From Protopterus annectens (taxonomy: Eukaryota > Chordata > Ceratodontiformes > Protopteridae): a stretch of 64,000 nt of DNA. This document shows positions 22,111 to 34,850 of the stretch, one piece after another (position 1 is the stretch's first letter; the number at the start of each line of letters is the position of its first letter). The stretch covers positions 1,490,875,503 through 1,490,939,502 of the forward strand of contig NC_056745.1 of the NCBI RefSeq assembly GCF_019279795.1, given 5' to 3'. The notes below the pieces were generated by a model. The model was not told where the DNA came from. It was given only the letters and a program-made list of their open reading frames with translations, and made no database searches. The translations under genes were made by a program, and so were the position numbers.

Positions 22111-22763
22111 TGAAAATTTAGCTTATATCATTGAGTCCTGAGCATGGTAACAGTCTTCAGACAGGGAAGCTTTTCACAGTACCTTGCTTAGGGTTAACAA
22201 ATCCTTGCAACATGTATATTTATACAGCAGTGTAGGAACACACTAGGCAAATGCGTCCATTGGTATGTGACTGCGGTCCATTTGCTGCAATGTACAACCT
22301 GATGAACAGATTTAGATAACATACCACTTGATTACACATAACTTTACAATTCTGGCCTATTATGCTCTACTACAGATTTAAATAAATACCTAAGAAAACA
22401 CCAACAACATCCAATGCACTGGGCCTTCTGTTATGACCACTATAAAACAAAATATACAGGAAATTCACTGCTATACAAATGATTAAATTTGTGGAGCAAA
22501 CTACTGGCAGCAGAATGTAAAGGTAAAGGCTCCGTTAATATAGCAGAATTACCTGTGAACATGAAAAGCACGATTCATATGTTGCAATAATTCCTGTTTT
22601 TGATCATTACAGTATCAGCAAAAATAATACCTGCATTTTTCTACAATAAAAACATAAGTCTTACATTTTATTTCATATAAACAGAATAGAAATCAAAATT
22701 AAAATACTGATTAGAATTAATTATATTTTACTTTTTGGTCATTCAGTTATAGTTGACATTACT
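22111..22763. other. Unassigned DNA
   Basis: I see no gene or repeat structure here. Confidence 0.4.
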
Positions 22764-23066
22764 TTATGAAGTCCACGTAATTAAAGAATTTCGCCACTTC
22801 TGATAAAGGTAGCTGGTGTGATTAACATCCAAACAGTTTATAATCCTGGTAGAAAACAAACTATTTTGGCTGAAATGTGGCCTGTAACTTATGCCTTGTT
22901 TTGATACCTTCTTGCAGCTGTTGAACCATCTGCCATGTCCCACAGCCAGTCCTTCATCCTCTAAGGCACCTTTCTCCAGGCCAGCTATCCATTTTATTCC
23001 TTTGAAGTATACTGGGGGCAGGAAGATGCACAGAAAATGAAGGATTTCAAGTATCGTGTACACCAC
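22764..23066 (-). pseudogene. Possible LINE ORF2 C-terminal remnant
   Basis: A minus-strand open stretch reads GISYRPHFSQNSLFSTRIIN and then W-rich text. It resembles the conserved C-terminal R-x-x-F-F-x-x-R-V-V-x-x-W-N block of CR1-like LINEs. The match is weak and isolated, and the frame is not preserved far on either side. Confidence 0.3.
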
Positions 23067-24462
23067 TGAGGAAGGAACTGATGCCTTTTATTATGTGAGA
23101 TATTTTATTGGCTGTTTCAGACATATAGTCTGAGAATTATATTGACTAATAAGCACAAACATATTGGAACATGGACGTATAATATAATTTGGCCAGCATA
23201 GGTTTTACAATCATTTTAGCTTTTGGACTAATAACAGCCTTTCATAAGGAGTTGGGGCCAATCAAGGGTAGTACATCACTTCTGTGCTGCAGTGCCTTTG
23301 TGTTTTCTGTTGCTAGATGTTCTTCCCTTTTTGCTACAGAGCAGTAAGTAAACATATAAAGAAGGACCATAATGTCCAGATACAGATGATTTCGAAAGCA
23401 TTGCAATCTTCGTCATTAAAAACCACTAAACATAATATTCCCATAATCATTCCTGTCTAAAATCACATACACAATAATACATTTGCAAAAACATGATCAC
23501 AAAAGTGCTCTAACAATTCTGAAATACTGAGATTTTTCAGAATATGTAGTGCCTGGCACACTTTTGCTCTGCATTTTGTAATGCACTAATTTTCCACCCA
23601 CAGTGAACAGTACGGAGTGAAACCAGCAGCTGAATGTATCTCCAGGAATTCCAAAACAGCACTTGTGCCAACTTATCAGCATACTGGAAAAGAAGAAAGA
23701 AAATTATTCAAATAAGTAATTTTATCCATCAAAAAGGAAAATGTGAACATAAATGACAAACGCAGACGTGCTGCAGTCAGATTAGCTGTTCAAATTACGT
23801 CAACCTAACCTTAAGTCAGTTTTAAAGCAGCCAGACTTTGATTCTATAAATACATGTAAATGCTGATGGAAGAAGGCCACCAAGTGTTGGACATAATTTT
23901 ATGTAGGCACTGTTCCCTCTACCTAATCATTTTTCAGTTTGGACCAGGAAACTTTGTATGCCCCCCCCCCTTCAAATCTGTAACCTAACATTTCTTGTTA
24001 GCAATTCATTCTAAGACCCTAATCCCCAATAATACCCATCTCTGCCTTCACGTCCTTCTCAGTTCTGTGTTCTCCACCCACCAATAATGATGTGACATAG
24101 ACATTTCATAAAGCCCACTTTTCCTTCTTTATTTTGTAGCATAGTGATCTGAACCTCTCCTCATACTCCAAGTCCCCTGTTCTACTTAGCGTCCTGATAA
24201 TCCCAAAATTTATCTCGTTAATTACGTAGTGCGATGACCCTCTCTGGATTGAGCACCTAACAGACTATTCCAATGAGACCTCACCAACATGTTGTGTAAT
24301 AAGGGGATCGCATCTGCACCTTTAGAGCATGAACCCTACAATGCAGTGCACCACGGCACTCCATTGGTCTTTGTTGCTGTCCTCTTACAGCACTGTATGA
24401 CTTGGCCTCTAGGTGCTTCCAATAGCCACATTTACAGGCATCTAACATTAACAGATCAATTC
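23067..24462. other. Unassigned DNA
   Basis: No supported gene. A C10 run lies at about 23960-23970. The text from 24000 to 24460 has the feel of an old LINE in reverse orientation, but I cannot place a motif. Confidence 0.35.
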
Positions 24463-24470
24463 ATTTAAAG

Positions 24471-24904
24471 CAGTGGTGCACAACCTTTTTGTGGGAAGGG
24501 CCACTACACGAGTTCTTAATGCATCTGCAGGCCACCTCAAAGGATAGTAAGTCGTTACAAGTTAACAATAGGTACAGGTGACTGGTATTTTTACTTAAGA
24601 CAGCAGTCATGAAATTGCCTGTTTTCTATATCAACTTTGCGTTTAACTTTATACTGGCTTGCAGACATGACTTATTACAAACTCTTGCAGAAAGTTACTA
24701 CTGTTTACAGATTACAAGTTATAAACAATAAAGAATAGTTACTTCCGCAGCTAAAATTAGAGGTGTGAGCAACTGCAGTCAATTAGGTAAGTAAGTATGT
24801 GCTGGAAAGTTTGCGTGACTGGAGTAAGGCATAGCATTTTTTCACATTTTTTTAAATTTTTGGTTAATCTCTGGGGGGGGGGGGGCAGATGGTGTGCACC
24901 ACTG
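24471..24904. mobile_element. Non-autonomous hAT-type DNA transposon (MITE)
   Basis: A 434-bp element with terminal inverted repeats CAGTGGTGCACAAC (left) and GTGTGCACCACTG (right), flanked by a perfect 8-bp target duplication ATTTAAAG at 24463-24470 and 24905-24912. The left end CAGTGGTGCACAACCTTTTT resembles the CAGNGGTTCTCAACCTTTTT ends of hAT-Charlie type elements. There is no ORF, so it depends on a transposase supplied elsewhere. A G14-like run at about 24872-24885 lies near its right end. Confidence 0.92.
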
Positions 24905-25059
24905 ATTTAAAGTGATTACCATGCACAGCTATTTTCATCTTTAGTCCTCTGGGTTGGTCCTCTTTGCACAAGTTATCTTTTGATTTCTCAAAACAAAGTG
25001 CATGACCTTTATAAAGTGCATGACCTTTAACTCTTATAAATTAATTCCTACCCAACCAT

Positions 25060-25480
25060 CTGTCTACCTAGCCTACAAGCAGCAGACTGTCAAACTGAAG
25101 GGTGATGTCACTACCACTGACCACTACTCCACTTCTGGTGTTGTCAATAAAGAGGCTGAGCTTATTATCTGCTGCCAGTGAGATGCCTGATGCTGAAAAG
25201 GACCAGTGTCAACAAGAGGGTCAGTGACATCCTGCTACACATGCTTTTCGCTATAAATTCCATTCCTATATTCCATCATCTGCCTCTGGCCAGGCAGCTA
25301 GTTCTGTATCCATCTCATCACTTAGGCTATCACTACAATAACAGTTAGTCTTCCCAGTAAAACTGTGTAAGATGCATTGTAAAAATATATTCCTTAAATC
25401 CAGACATAAGGCATTTGTTAGGTTCCCTTTGTCAATGATGGTGTAACCGTATCATAGAAGTGGATCATATTATCAAGCCT
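25060..25480 (-). pseudogene. Possible ancient CR1/L3-like LINE remnant
   Basis: Text such as CAGCTAGTTCTGTATCCATC, CTTAAATCCAGACATAAG and TTCCCTTTGTCAATGATGG resembles the reverse strand of old CR1/L3 RT sequence common in vertebrate genomes (the K-A-F-D neighbourhood read backwards). No clean frame remains. Low certainty. Confidence 0.3.
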
Positions 25481-26921
25481 ACGGTGACAGACCAGAAAAA
25501 ACAGTGTTATCAAGTTAACAGCTGAAGAACAAAGAATACCACATATTGTGGACAGACCATTTAATGATCAACTCACATTTCTGAAGTACCGCAATGACAA
25601 TTAACTAAATGCAATAGCCTGTTGTGTATGAGTATGTCAATGTCACTCTTCAGCTTCATTTTGACACACTGATTTCAGTAAATTGCTACTGAATCAGAAA
25701 GTTATAACCTCCTCTTCAAACAAGTATATCATTCAGGTACATACATGTAGTTCCAGACATGTTATTCCTACACATGTGGTTCCAAATGTGTTATTTCTAG
25801 CTAACATAAGCAGTCAGGTGTACACTAAATAAACTGCATTCAGCTAATATCTCAAAACATGATTTGGCAAAGGCTCTTTGGTCTTACAGAACTGACTCAT
25901 GCATCCCCCAATCTCTAAGAGTTGCACTTGTGAGGTGCAGCAAACCTGGAGGTGATTATAAATAACGGGGGTGCAGAGCATTTCTCACTGCATAACTACC
26001 ACAACACATTTAAGCTTTCCCTGACCCTGCTTCTGTAGCATTTGGTTCGTGTACGCCTTCATTCCTTACTCTCTTCCACTATATATTTTCTTCACATTCC
26101 TTCTGTTTCATGTTTGCCCTATAATTCTTTTCTATTGCACCCAGCTCAGCACTGATTTTATATCACAATTATCTCGGTCTTTTTGCCTCTGCACATAATC
26201 ACTCCCCCAATCTAACTTTCCTATCTCTTCCTTTCAACACTTTCCCTTCTCAATTAACTGGTACTTGTGAGAGCTTTATCAGATATTCGAAGACTCCTCC
26301 GAAACTGGTGAGAGCAGTTTTAGGTTTTCTCCTTCACCACCCCTTACCTCCAACACTATTTGTATTCTGTCTTACATATCGTACATGTGCTGCTTACCTT
26401 TTTAATTACATGACCCTCCCCACCCCTATTTCCCTACTGCTGATAACTTCCTCTCTGCAATGCGCCCTTCATTTACAAACATTTTTATTCGTCCGTCTCC
26501 CTTCCTCCTCAGTTCTCTAGTAATCCTGTTCTCGATCAACTCAAAACCTTCTTTGTCCATAACTGGGTTGCTGTCTTCATTTAACAATGTTACCGCCATT
26601 CTCAGTGGACTCAACCTTTCACCTGTTCCCCTTCCTCTCACCAACATTCATCAAACCTCCCCTTTATTTTAATATTTCACCTGCGTCTTCTCTTATTCCT
26701 TAGGAAGATGACTTCAGTGAGACAACTCAACCAATCTCGTTTGTAGATTCTACTCCTTGGCAACATTAAACAAATCCCGTTCTGCTTTCTCGTTACCATT
26801 CACAGACGTCAGAATCACATTCTTTATATACTGTCACTCCATCTTCACACCTAAAGTTTGATCATTTGTACACAAGCAGTGCGTTGTCAAAGTGGTGCAA
26901 CAAGTAGTGTTGTCACCTGAA
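25481..26921. other. Unassigned pyrimidine-rich DNA
   Basis: 26000-26880 is strongly C/T rich on the plus strand, which keeps short frames open on both strands (26308-26672). No domain recognised. Confidence 0.4.
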
Positions 26922-27039
26922 AATGCACACACACACACACATGTGCACACACACACACGCACTCACACACACACACATGCTCACACACATACACACATGC
27001 TCACACACACACACACGCACTCACACGCACTCACACGCA

Positions 27040-27081
<42 letters not shown>

Positions 27082-27317
27082 CACACAGCAGCTTGCATCA
27101 TGCACACACACACACACACACACACATGCATACGCACGCACACACACGCACTCACACACACACACATGCTCACACACATACACACATGCTCACACACACA
27201 CACGCACACACGCACTCACACACACAGACACGCGCACACACACATGCATACAGACACACGCACACACATGCACTCACACACACTCACACACACATACACA
27301 TGCACACACACACACAT

Positions 27318-27402
<85 letters not shown>
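26922..27402. repeat. Long compound (CA)n array
   Basis: About 480 bp of CA repeats interrupted by TG, GC and CTC words. A block ACACATGCTCACACACATAC followed by ACACATGCTCACAC occurs twice, near 26974-27015 and 27165-27200, so segments inside the array were duplicated. Frames encoding poly(Thr-His) here are artefacts of the repeat. Confidence 0.95.
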
Positions 27403-27404
<2 letters not shown>

Positions 27405-27479
27405 GATATGGAGAGGGAAAAAAAGATTCAGGAAAGGAGGGGTAAGGCTACAAAGGATAGTAGCGCAGATGCTGCTTAG

Positions 27480-29620
27480 GGTATAAGGGAGAGAAAGGGG
27501 AAGGAAAGTAAACTAATAAAAAAGTTTACTGTGGGGTCAAAGGTCTAAAGAGATAAATGGGGAGGAAAGAAACTACTCTAACTACACAGAAGAAAGACTT
27601 AGCTAAGAAAAAAGTTGAGAAAATTGAAATGTCACCTGAAAAAACCCAAGAGCTAATGGTTAAACCATGTCTTCGCAAAGTGGCAAATGAGATCTGAGGT
27701 AACAGAGAGGTGCATTGTTGGTAAGGGGAGGTATCCAAGAGCTTTTTGGTGACCACGAGCTTAGTAACGGCCGATCTGAACCCATATGTGAGGATGAAAT
27801 GAAAACCTGACAATATCCAGTTTTGACTTTTAGAATAGGTAAAGCCTGTAGGAGTAGATATTTGGGCAACTGACTTTTATGGAGAAGTAACTGCCCTCTT
27901 TGGAAAGAGTACATAGTTTTTATATGTTTGCTGTGAATTAAAATGGAATTGTGGTTTAAAATTTATTTTTAGTGTCTTTACTGAAATGGAAAGACTGAGA
28001 AATGTGAAGTAGGCTCAAACAAAGATGAGAGGAGGCAACTTGAATGCAAGATCAGCCTACCAAGCATTAGTGTGTACATGTATGTTGCAAGTTCGAAGCG
28101 TATATTTTAAAGAATCATCATGCAGAGTATGCGAAAGTAATATATTTTTATTAGAGTGACTGCCTTGTCAGTTTTAACAAGGAATGTAAATCACATTGCA
28201 GATATCGACAAAAAAAACAGAATACCGAATTACTTTAAGAAGTGTAGAATGCAAATAGCAGTGTTGCAGGAGAGACAGTTGGATAAAAACAAGCATGTGA
28301 ATGTGGCTGAGAAGGGATTTCAGGACAGGCATTCATCAAAGTAACAGGGACAAAGGAAAACAAGAATAATACTGATTGCATGAGGAGCTCGAAAGACATT
28401 ATTAGTAGATTTGTGGTAATAAGGGGGGTTTTGGTGGGGAAGGAGCATTACACTGGCATGTGTTTTTATTCCATCTGAAACCAGTGAATTTTGGAGCAAA
28501 TAATTAGCTTTCAGCAGGAAATATTATTTATGGGTGGGGACTGGAACCATATTTGCAATAGTGAGGATGTATCGAGAGGACCTGGTAGGGAAAAATTTAA
28601 CAAAAGATGGTAGATTAATGAAGAAATGTATTATCTGGAATGAAAGATGTAGGGTAGACTGAACAGAAATTATATTTCATAAGAGTGTGGTTATTTAACT
28701 GAAAGGTTTGCAACATATTCAATAAATATTTCAAATGAAGCACTAGCAAAAACAGAGATAATGATGCAGAGTTATGAATTAGAAGCGAAACATTGGTGGT
28801 ACTTTCTTACTTTCCTGTTAATTTAAGGAATGGGTCATGGAAATGCAGGAGTTAACAGGGAGGATATACATTTGTTCAGAAGGAATAGATAGGGAGTGGG
28901 GTGAAATGAAGGTGGAGATTACAAATGTAGTACAAATAAGAGCAAAGGAGACATTTGAAAGAAGTAATAGGAATTATTGAGAGTGGGGGGAATAACAGAA
29001 ATGGAGGGATTTTATTTGGTTGACAGAGAGCTAGAGTTAAGTGCAAAATGTTGATTCTCTTGCCATAGAATGGTTTAGGATTGCCTGATTTAAAGGGATA
29101 CTTTAGAGCTGCTCAACTAAGGCTCATATACATAAAACAAGTAGAAGCTTTTAGATCATAAGTGTAAAGAAATGATGAAACTGAGGTTGGGGTGGGGGCA
29201 AGAAGTGAGGAGAAAGTAAAATTTTGGATTGGGGGAAGTTAAGGAAAATGACAGCCATGCAGAATAGTATATTTATAAGGTAACACAAGGGTGTAATAAC
29301 AGAAAAGAGAGGCTGGACTTTTACTGGAGCCAAATACGAACAGCAAATAATTAGGGAGGCAAAGACATTAGAGTGGAATCAGGCAGAGCGGAAGTTTGAA
29401 ATGAAGATTAGTGATCGTCTGCCTTTTCCAGGAATTGATAACGGAGTGTAGGCAAAGAAAAGGGAATGGGGAACTAAATGAAAGACCACCTTTTTATTTT
29501 TTTTTACTTGAGTCTAGTACAGAAGCTGCTGCTTAAAAAGGGCTAATTATTGAGGCATCTAAAATATTACATGATAAGAATTGATTAAAAGAGGTCCAGG
29601 GAAGTAAATACAGGGGTCCA
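27480..29620 (+). mobile_element. L1-clade LINE, endonuclease end
   Basis: Best evidence is at 28156-28344: LTRNVNHIADIDKKNRIPNY, then CRMQIAVLQERQLDKN, matching the start of an L1-type APE endonuclease (L-N-V-N, L-Q-E). Further on, around 28520-28560, FMGGDWN matches the G-D-W/F-N block. The preceding 27480-28140 may be ORF1/inter-ORF sequence. Downstream text to about 29470 is consistent with the endonuclease-RT linker. Multiple stops and frameshifts are present. The part from 28526 is repeated at 33378. Confidence 0.6.
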
Positions 29621-29624
29621 GGGA

Positions 29625-29925
29625 AGTAAATGATGCATGATGAATTTTTATAATTTTTATATTTTCTATATATTTTCTGATAATTTTTGATGTTGTTTGG
29701 TTGATGCAAATGTTTAATATGTATTTTTACATGTATTTTTATATGTATTTTAATAATTGCTTATAATTAATCATGTGATCTTGGCTGCGGGTCACATGAT
29801 TTTTAGTTTGTATTTATACAGGTGTTTTTGAATGCACCTTTTGTCGTACATTGAGAAAGGGTTTCTTAACCTGAAAGCTTTGTTGTCTTGATAAAGGTTT
29901 TTTTCACTCAACTGTTGCAGTTTTA
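29625..29925 (+). mobile_element. Penelope-like element 3' end (truncated)
   Basis: Present in copy 1 of the duplication and absent from copy 2, so it is an insertion or replacement. At 29851-29878 it shows TTGAGAA, a short hairpin (AGGGTT, TCTT, AACCT) and GAAAGC, followed by TTGATAAAGG, like the ends of the coding PLEs at 37642 and 50731. No coding part remains. Confidence 0.4.
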
Positions 29926-29987
29926 TCCAGGTGCTCAGTTTTCCTCTCATATTCCAAAGACACACAGTAAGTGGATTGGGTAGTCTA

Positions 29988-30044
<57 letters not shown>

Positions 30045-30160
30045 TGTGTGTGTGTGAAAAAAAAATTGGCAACATCCTTCCATTTCCTCCTTTGCTTGTA
30101 AGTTCTGTGTCTAGCTGTGGCTGCCCACAGGTGCACTTTTAGAGGATGGTTACAACTCAC
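29926..30160 (+). mobile_element. V-type SINE remnant with (TG)n tract, copy 1
   Basis: Contains TATCCAGGTGCTCAGTTTTC equivalents, CATATTCCAAAGACAC and GTAAGTGGATTGGGTAGTCT followed by a TG tract at 29990-30056. This order matches V-SINE/DANA-type elements of fish. The tRNA-related head has been lost; it is present in copy 2 (34547). Confidence 0.65.
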
Positions 30161-31679
30161 GAGACAAACAGAAAGAGGGTATCTGTAATAGGTCAGACAA
30201 AGTTTAGATACTCCATTATAATGTACATCTAATCACTAACTATGAAACTAGACTCAGACCTGACGCCAACAGTTTTCTATTACACTTCACCCACAATAAG
30301 TCCTTTTGACTGGAATGCCTGGGTCCTAGAAATGGGAGTGACTGTATTCTACTCCTTAAAAAGTATCTGTTCACAAAAGTCTGCCTACCAATGCAGATAT
30401 GAGTGAATCCGGATCTATATGGCCAATATCCAAGGTTTCAGTGAATAACCCTAATAAATCAGCTCTTCCTCCTCCTCCTCCTATCAGATTACATCATTTT
30501 AGCAAAGCTTGAACATGCTACCTTGTCATATCCTACATAAAAATGTTCTCCTGAGTGACTTCAATATCCACCTTCTTCACTCATATGGGCACGATACTTC
30601 CTGCTCACTTTGACATCTTAGCCTAACACGACTCGTTCTAGAAACAACTAGACATAAGCCTTAGTCACGGAATCAGGTCTTCCTTGAGCTTATTACCAAG
30701 AAATTCCTCAAAGTACAGATCTCCCACCATCTATAAGTTATCACTGTCTAGTTTCATTTCGCTGGACCTATAAAACAGCTGAACCACCTTTTCCACTATG
30801 ATAGACTCTTAAAACAAGATCATTCAAAAAGAATTAGGCCAAGTATTGGGAGCAGGTGGATACTGAGCATGCTCCAGATCTGCATGCCTGTTGTGTGTTC
30901 ACTAAACTAATCCTAAACATGAATTCATTCATAATAACTTTTTTCCTCCAATATAAAGAAGAAGAGAAGTGAATGAAAAACTTAGACAACTAATGATGTT
31001 CTTCAACCACTGAAAATGAGGTCTCAACTACTTGGAGAATAGCTTGGAAGAAGAAAGTATACGCTGCTGAAAACAGACTCCATTACACATCACTCAAAAA
31101 GGAATCTACAAATCTATTAGAAGACATAAGGACTCATTTTAAAGAGAGAGACAACCAAGCCTATATGTAAATCTTAATAGTTTCTCAAAGAGAGAAACAA
31201 AATTCAAGGTAAATCATGCTCCTCCACAACCTCTCCTGCAAATAACATCTTCAATCCTGAAAATTGTAAAACTATTTATTAAAAACATTCCCAACATTTC
31301 CTGCCACTTAATTAATCAGGCTCTTTTCTGAACACCACCTTCTTCCAGCATTTTATTCAAAAAATCAGTTTAAAACGTGTCATGTCATGCTCCAACATAA
31401 CCCCCTCTCCAGCCCATCTCTTTCTACTCTGCACTGAAATCATTAGCATTTACCAATTCTATTGCTTCATCTCAACCTAAAACAGCCTCGCCCTACCAGG
31501 GACTGATTTTCTCTCTGCTATCTAATGTACTAGACTTTCCATAATCCAATTTTCTGTTACTCTATCCATGCAAAATGGTCCACCTAACCTGCAAAGGGGT
31601 AGTAGCTACTTGTTTAATGTTTACTTACAAAGAGCTTATTTGACAAAAATGTTTTTTTCTGCAAATGTTCAGTTTACCC
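30161..31679 (+). mobile_element. L2-clade LINE fragment, copy 1
   Basis: Around 30540-30580 the text encodes VLLSDFNIHLLHSYG, matching the S/G-D-F-N-I-H block of an APE endonuclease. The following text corresponds to the endonuclease-RT linker of L2. There are many stops. It ends at the CR1 border; the matching region of copy 2 goes on to an L2 tail at 39110. Confidence 0.6.
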
Positions 31680-33376
31680 AAAAGGGCAAATATCTATCCC
31701 AGCAGAGTGCTGCCCTGACATCTCAGATGCTCAGGTAAGAGCCGCCCTCTCCAAAGCAAAACACAGCATCAATGGGACCAGACGGTGTCCCGGCTGCGCC
31801 CTACATGAACTCCAAGAAGAGCTAAACTCCAAACATAAAACTACTGTTCAATCTCAGCCTTACTACAGGATATGTGCCCAAAGAGTGGCGTGCAGCAACA
31901 GTGGTCCCTCTCCATAAAGGTGGTGCCCCAACGGATCCTGGAAACTATCGCCCCATAAGCCTGACTAGCTTGGTCTGCAAAGCTATGGAAATGATCATCA
32001 TGGACCTCATAAATAAAGATATTGGGGACCTACAGACACTGGATCCTACCCAGTTCGGCTTTGTTAAGGGCAGATCCTGCCTCTTAAACCTGGTTGATTT
32101 CTTTGAAACAGTCACCAAGGCCATTGACGAGGGGAAGGTGGTCCACACAGCCTACCTGGACCTCGCAAAAGCCTTCGATACAATACCCCACTCTGGCATT
32201 ATAGATAAGCTCATCAGCTTAAATATAAACCCCTATGTCACTAGGTGGATTGCAAACTGGCTCAAGGACAGAACCCACATGATTAGAATTGCTGGAGCCA
32301 TGTCAGACTCCAAACCAGTTACAAGTGGTGTCCCACAAGGCTCAGTCCTGGGACCTCTCTTGTTCGGTATATATTTCTCGGAGGTACAGGCCAACACGGA
32401 AGGACTGTGGCTGACCAAGTTCGCAGATGACTGCAAACTGGGCACCATAATAGACTCTCCAGCCGACACAAGCATCCTCCAAAAGGGCCTCATAGAAACA
32501 GACAACTGGTGCCACAGCCATGGCCTCAAGCTAAACGCCAAAAAGTGTATAGTCATCCCCTTTGGCAAATCAAAGTGCCCACAAATTACCACAGAGGTGG
32601 TAATCCATTAAGTACAGAAGAAGTAATTAGGGACCTGGGGACCCAAGTTGATAGCAATCTCTCATTTGACAACCACGTGGCCAAAGTGGTTAGAAAAACA
32701 TTTTATATAACCCACCTAATCATGAAGAGATTCACATCTAGATCAGGGGAGGTCATCGTGCCTCTTTACTCATCCCTCATCAGGCCCATAATTGAGTACA
32801 ATGCCCCTTTTGGGATGTACCTTACCAGACACCTGCAGCAACCGGAAAGACCCCAAAAGTACCTCACCAAGAGGATCAAAGGGCTCAAACAGATGCCATA
32901 TGCTGCCCGGTTAAAGAAACTCCAGCTCTACTCAGTGGCATACCACCTGTTCAGTGGCAATCTGTGCCTGACGTATAAAGCCATGTCCAACCTGGAATTA
33001 ATGGACATGCTGCACCTCAGAAAATCCAAATCCCATCTAGCTACACGCTTGAGAGACTTGAACCTCAGCACTGAAATAAATAGGACATGCTGGAGGGACA
33101 GATTCATAACCCAGAGGCTCCCTTCACTCTGGAATAAAATCCCAGTCCAGGTTAGGCAGAGTCCCTCATTGACTTTCTTCAAGAGGAATCTTGATGAGTG
33201 GATGGGAGATCATAGGTTTACCCTGGGTATCACTTCTGTGTCACTGTTAGACAGAGGCACAGTATACTAACCTCGAAAAAGGGCATAGCAAAATAAATTT
33301 AAAATGGGTGGCGAAAGCCAAACACATTCTGGCTAGGCTTATAAATGCCCTAGGGCAGATAGCCTAGTATGAACCT
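31680..33376 (+). mobile_element. CR1-clade LINE, 5'-truncated, fairly young
   Basis: About 1.7 kb with the RT and C-terminal part of ORF2 and a 3' end GGCTAGGCTTATAAATGCCC...AGCCTAGTATGAACCTATG. The CR1-style end is shared with the tRNA-SINE at 2281 and with 34494-34546. The 5' border falls in L2 sequence and the 3' border falls on the start of duplication copy 2, with no clear target duplication. Confidence 0.85.
31765..33270 (+). pseudogene. CR1 ORF2p: reverse transcriptase and C-terminal domain
   Basis: RT motifs in order: EWRAATVVPLHKGG, NYRPISLTSL, TQFGFVKGRSC, AYLDLAKAFDTIPHSG (domain A), GVPQGSVLGPLLFGIYF (domain B) and LTKFADDCKLGT (catalytic FADD, near 32420), then LKLNAKKCIVIPFGKS. 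The C-terminal part continues in a second frame (32509-33270) with RDLGTQVDSNLSFDNHV, LIRPIIEYNAPFG and RLPSLWNKIPVQVR. One frameshift separates the frames near 32560-32600 and another lies near 31770, upstream of the first Met at 31874. The endonuclease is missing by 5' truncation. Confidence 0.9.
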
Positions 33377-33377
33377 A

Positions 33378-34480
33378 TGGGTGGGGACTGGAACCATATT
33401 TGCAATACTGAGGATGTATCAAGAGGACCTGGTAGGGAATAATTTAACAAAAGAGGGTAGACTAATTAAGAAATTTATTATTTGGAATGAAAGATGTAGG
33501 GTAGACTGAAGAGAAATTATATTTCATAGGAGTGTGGTTATTTAACTGAAAGGTTTGCAACATATTCAATAAATATTTCAAATGCAATAGCAAAAACAGA
33601 GATAATGATGCAGAGTTATGAATTAGAAGCGAAACATTGGTGGTACTTTCTTACTTGCCTGTTAATTTAAGGAATGGGTCATGGAAATGCAGGAGTTAAC
33701 AGGGAGGATATACATTTGCTCAGAAGGAATAGATAGGGAGTGGGGTGAAATGAAGGTGGAGATTACAAATGTAGTACAAATAAGAGCAAAGGAGACATTT
33801 GAAAGAAGTAATAGGAATTATTGAGTGTGGGGGGATAACAAAAATGGAGGGATTTTATTTGGGAGACAGAGAGTAGAGTTAAGTGCAAAATGTTGATTCT
33901 CTTGCCATAGAATGGTGTAGGATTGCCTGATTTGAAGGGATACTTTAGAGCTGCTCAATTAAGGCTCATATACATAAAACAAGTAGAAGCTTTTAGATCA
34001 TAAGTGTAAAGAAATGATGAAACTGAGGTTGGGGTGGGGGCAAGAAGTGAGGAGAAAGTAGAATTTTGGATTGGGGGAAGTTAAGGAAAATGACAGTCAT
34101 GCAGAATAGTATATTTATAAGGTAACACAAGGGTGTAATAACAGAAAAGAGAGGCTGGACTTTTACTGGAGAAAAGTAGTAAAGGAGCCAAGTACGAACA
34201 GCAAATAACTAGGGAGGCAAAGACATTAGAGTGGAATCAGGCAGAGCGGAAGTTTGAAATGAAGATTAGTGATCGTCTGCCTTTTCCAGGAATTGATAAC
34301 GGAGTGTAGGCAAAGAAAAGGGAATGGGGAACTAAATGAAAGACAACCGTTTTATTTTTACTTGAGTCTAGAACAGAAGCTGCTGCTTAAAAAGGGCTAA
34401 TTATTGAGGCATCTAAAATACTGCATGATGATAAGAATTGATTAAAAGAGGTCCAGGGAAGTAAATAGTGTGGGAAGAAA
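33378..34480 (+). mobile_element. L1-clade LINE fragment, copy 2
   Basis: Same L1 sequence as 28526-29610. It starts exactly at the duplication breakpoint, inside the endonuclease G-D-W-N block. Frames are broken. Confidence 0.6.
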
Positions 34481-34546
34481 TAGCCAGGAAATTGTTATGG
34501 CTAGGCTTGTATAGGCCCTAGGGCTGATAGCCTAGTACCAACCTAT
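34470..34546 (+). mobile_element. CR1-type 3' tail (short CR1 or SINE copy)
   Basis: GGCTAGGCTTGTATAGGCCC, TAGGGCTGATAGCCTAGTAC and CAACCTATGAAC match the CR1 end at 33310-33376 and the SINE end at 2281-2340. It is too short to tell whether it came from CR1 or from the SINE. Confidence 0.65.
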
Positions 34547-34696
34547 GAACAAGAAGAGGTTCCTGGTTCGATTCTCAGCTGGGGTGCCTTCTGTGCAGAG
34601 TCTGCATGTTCTCTCTGTGTTCATGTGAATTTTATCCAGGTGCTCAGTTTTCCTCTCATATTCCAAAGACACGCAGTAAGTGGACTGGGTAGTCTA

Positions 34697-34742
<46 letters not shown>

Positions 34743-34850
34743 TACAGAAGAAAAAATTGGCAACATCCTTCCAGTTCATCCTTTGCTTGTAAGTTCTGTG
34801 TCTAGCAGTGGCTGCCCACAGGTGCACTTTTAGAGGATGGTTACAACTCA
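34547..34850 (+). mobile_element. V-type SINE with (TG)n tract, copy 2
   Basis: Head with B-box-like GGTTCGATTCTCAGCTGGGG, then the V core TGTGCAGAGTCTGCATGTTC, TCTCTGTGTTCATGTGAAT and CCAGGTGCTCAGTTTTCCTC, then AAGTGGACTGGGTAGTCTAA and TG repeats at 34700-34741. This order is that of the DANA/V-SINE superfamily. Confidence 0.75.

Larger units (their letters stand above)
28526..31679 (+). repeat. Segmental duplication, copy 1
   Basis: Homologous over essentially its whole length to 33378-38888 minus insertions. It carries L1 (28526-29620), a V-SINE remnant with TG tract (29926-30160) and L2 (30161-31679). Only this copy has the L1 upstream part (28141-28525) and a PLE-like 3' end at 29625-29925. 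It stops at the CR1 border near 31680. Confidence 0.88.

Noticed and set aside
26892-27486. Long frames of 187-195 codons rich in Thr and His
   Set aside because: They are translations of the (CA)n array and have no coding meaning.
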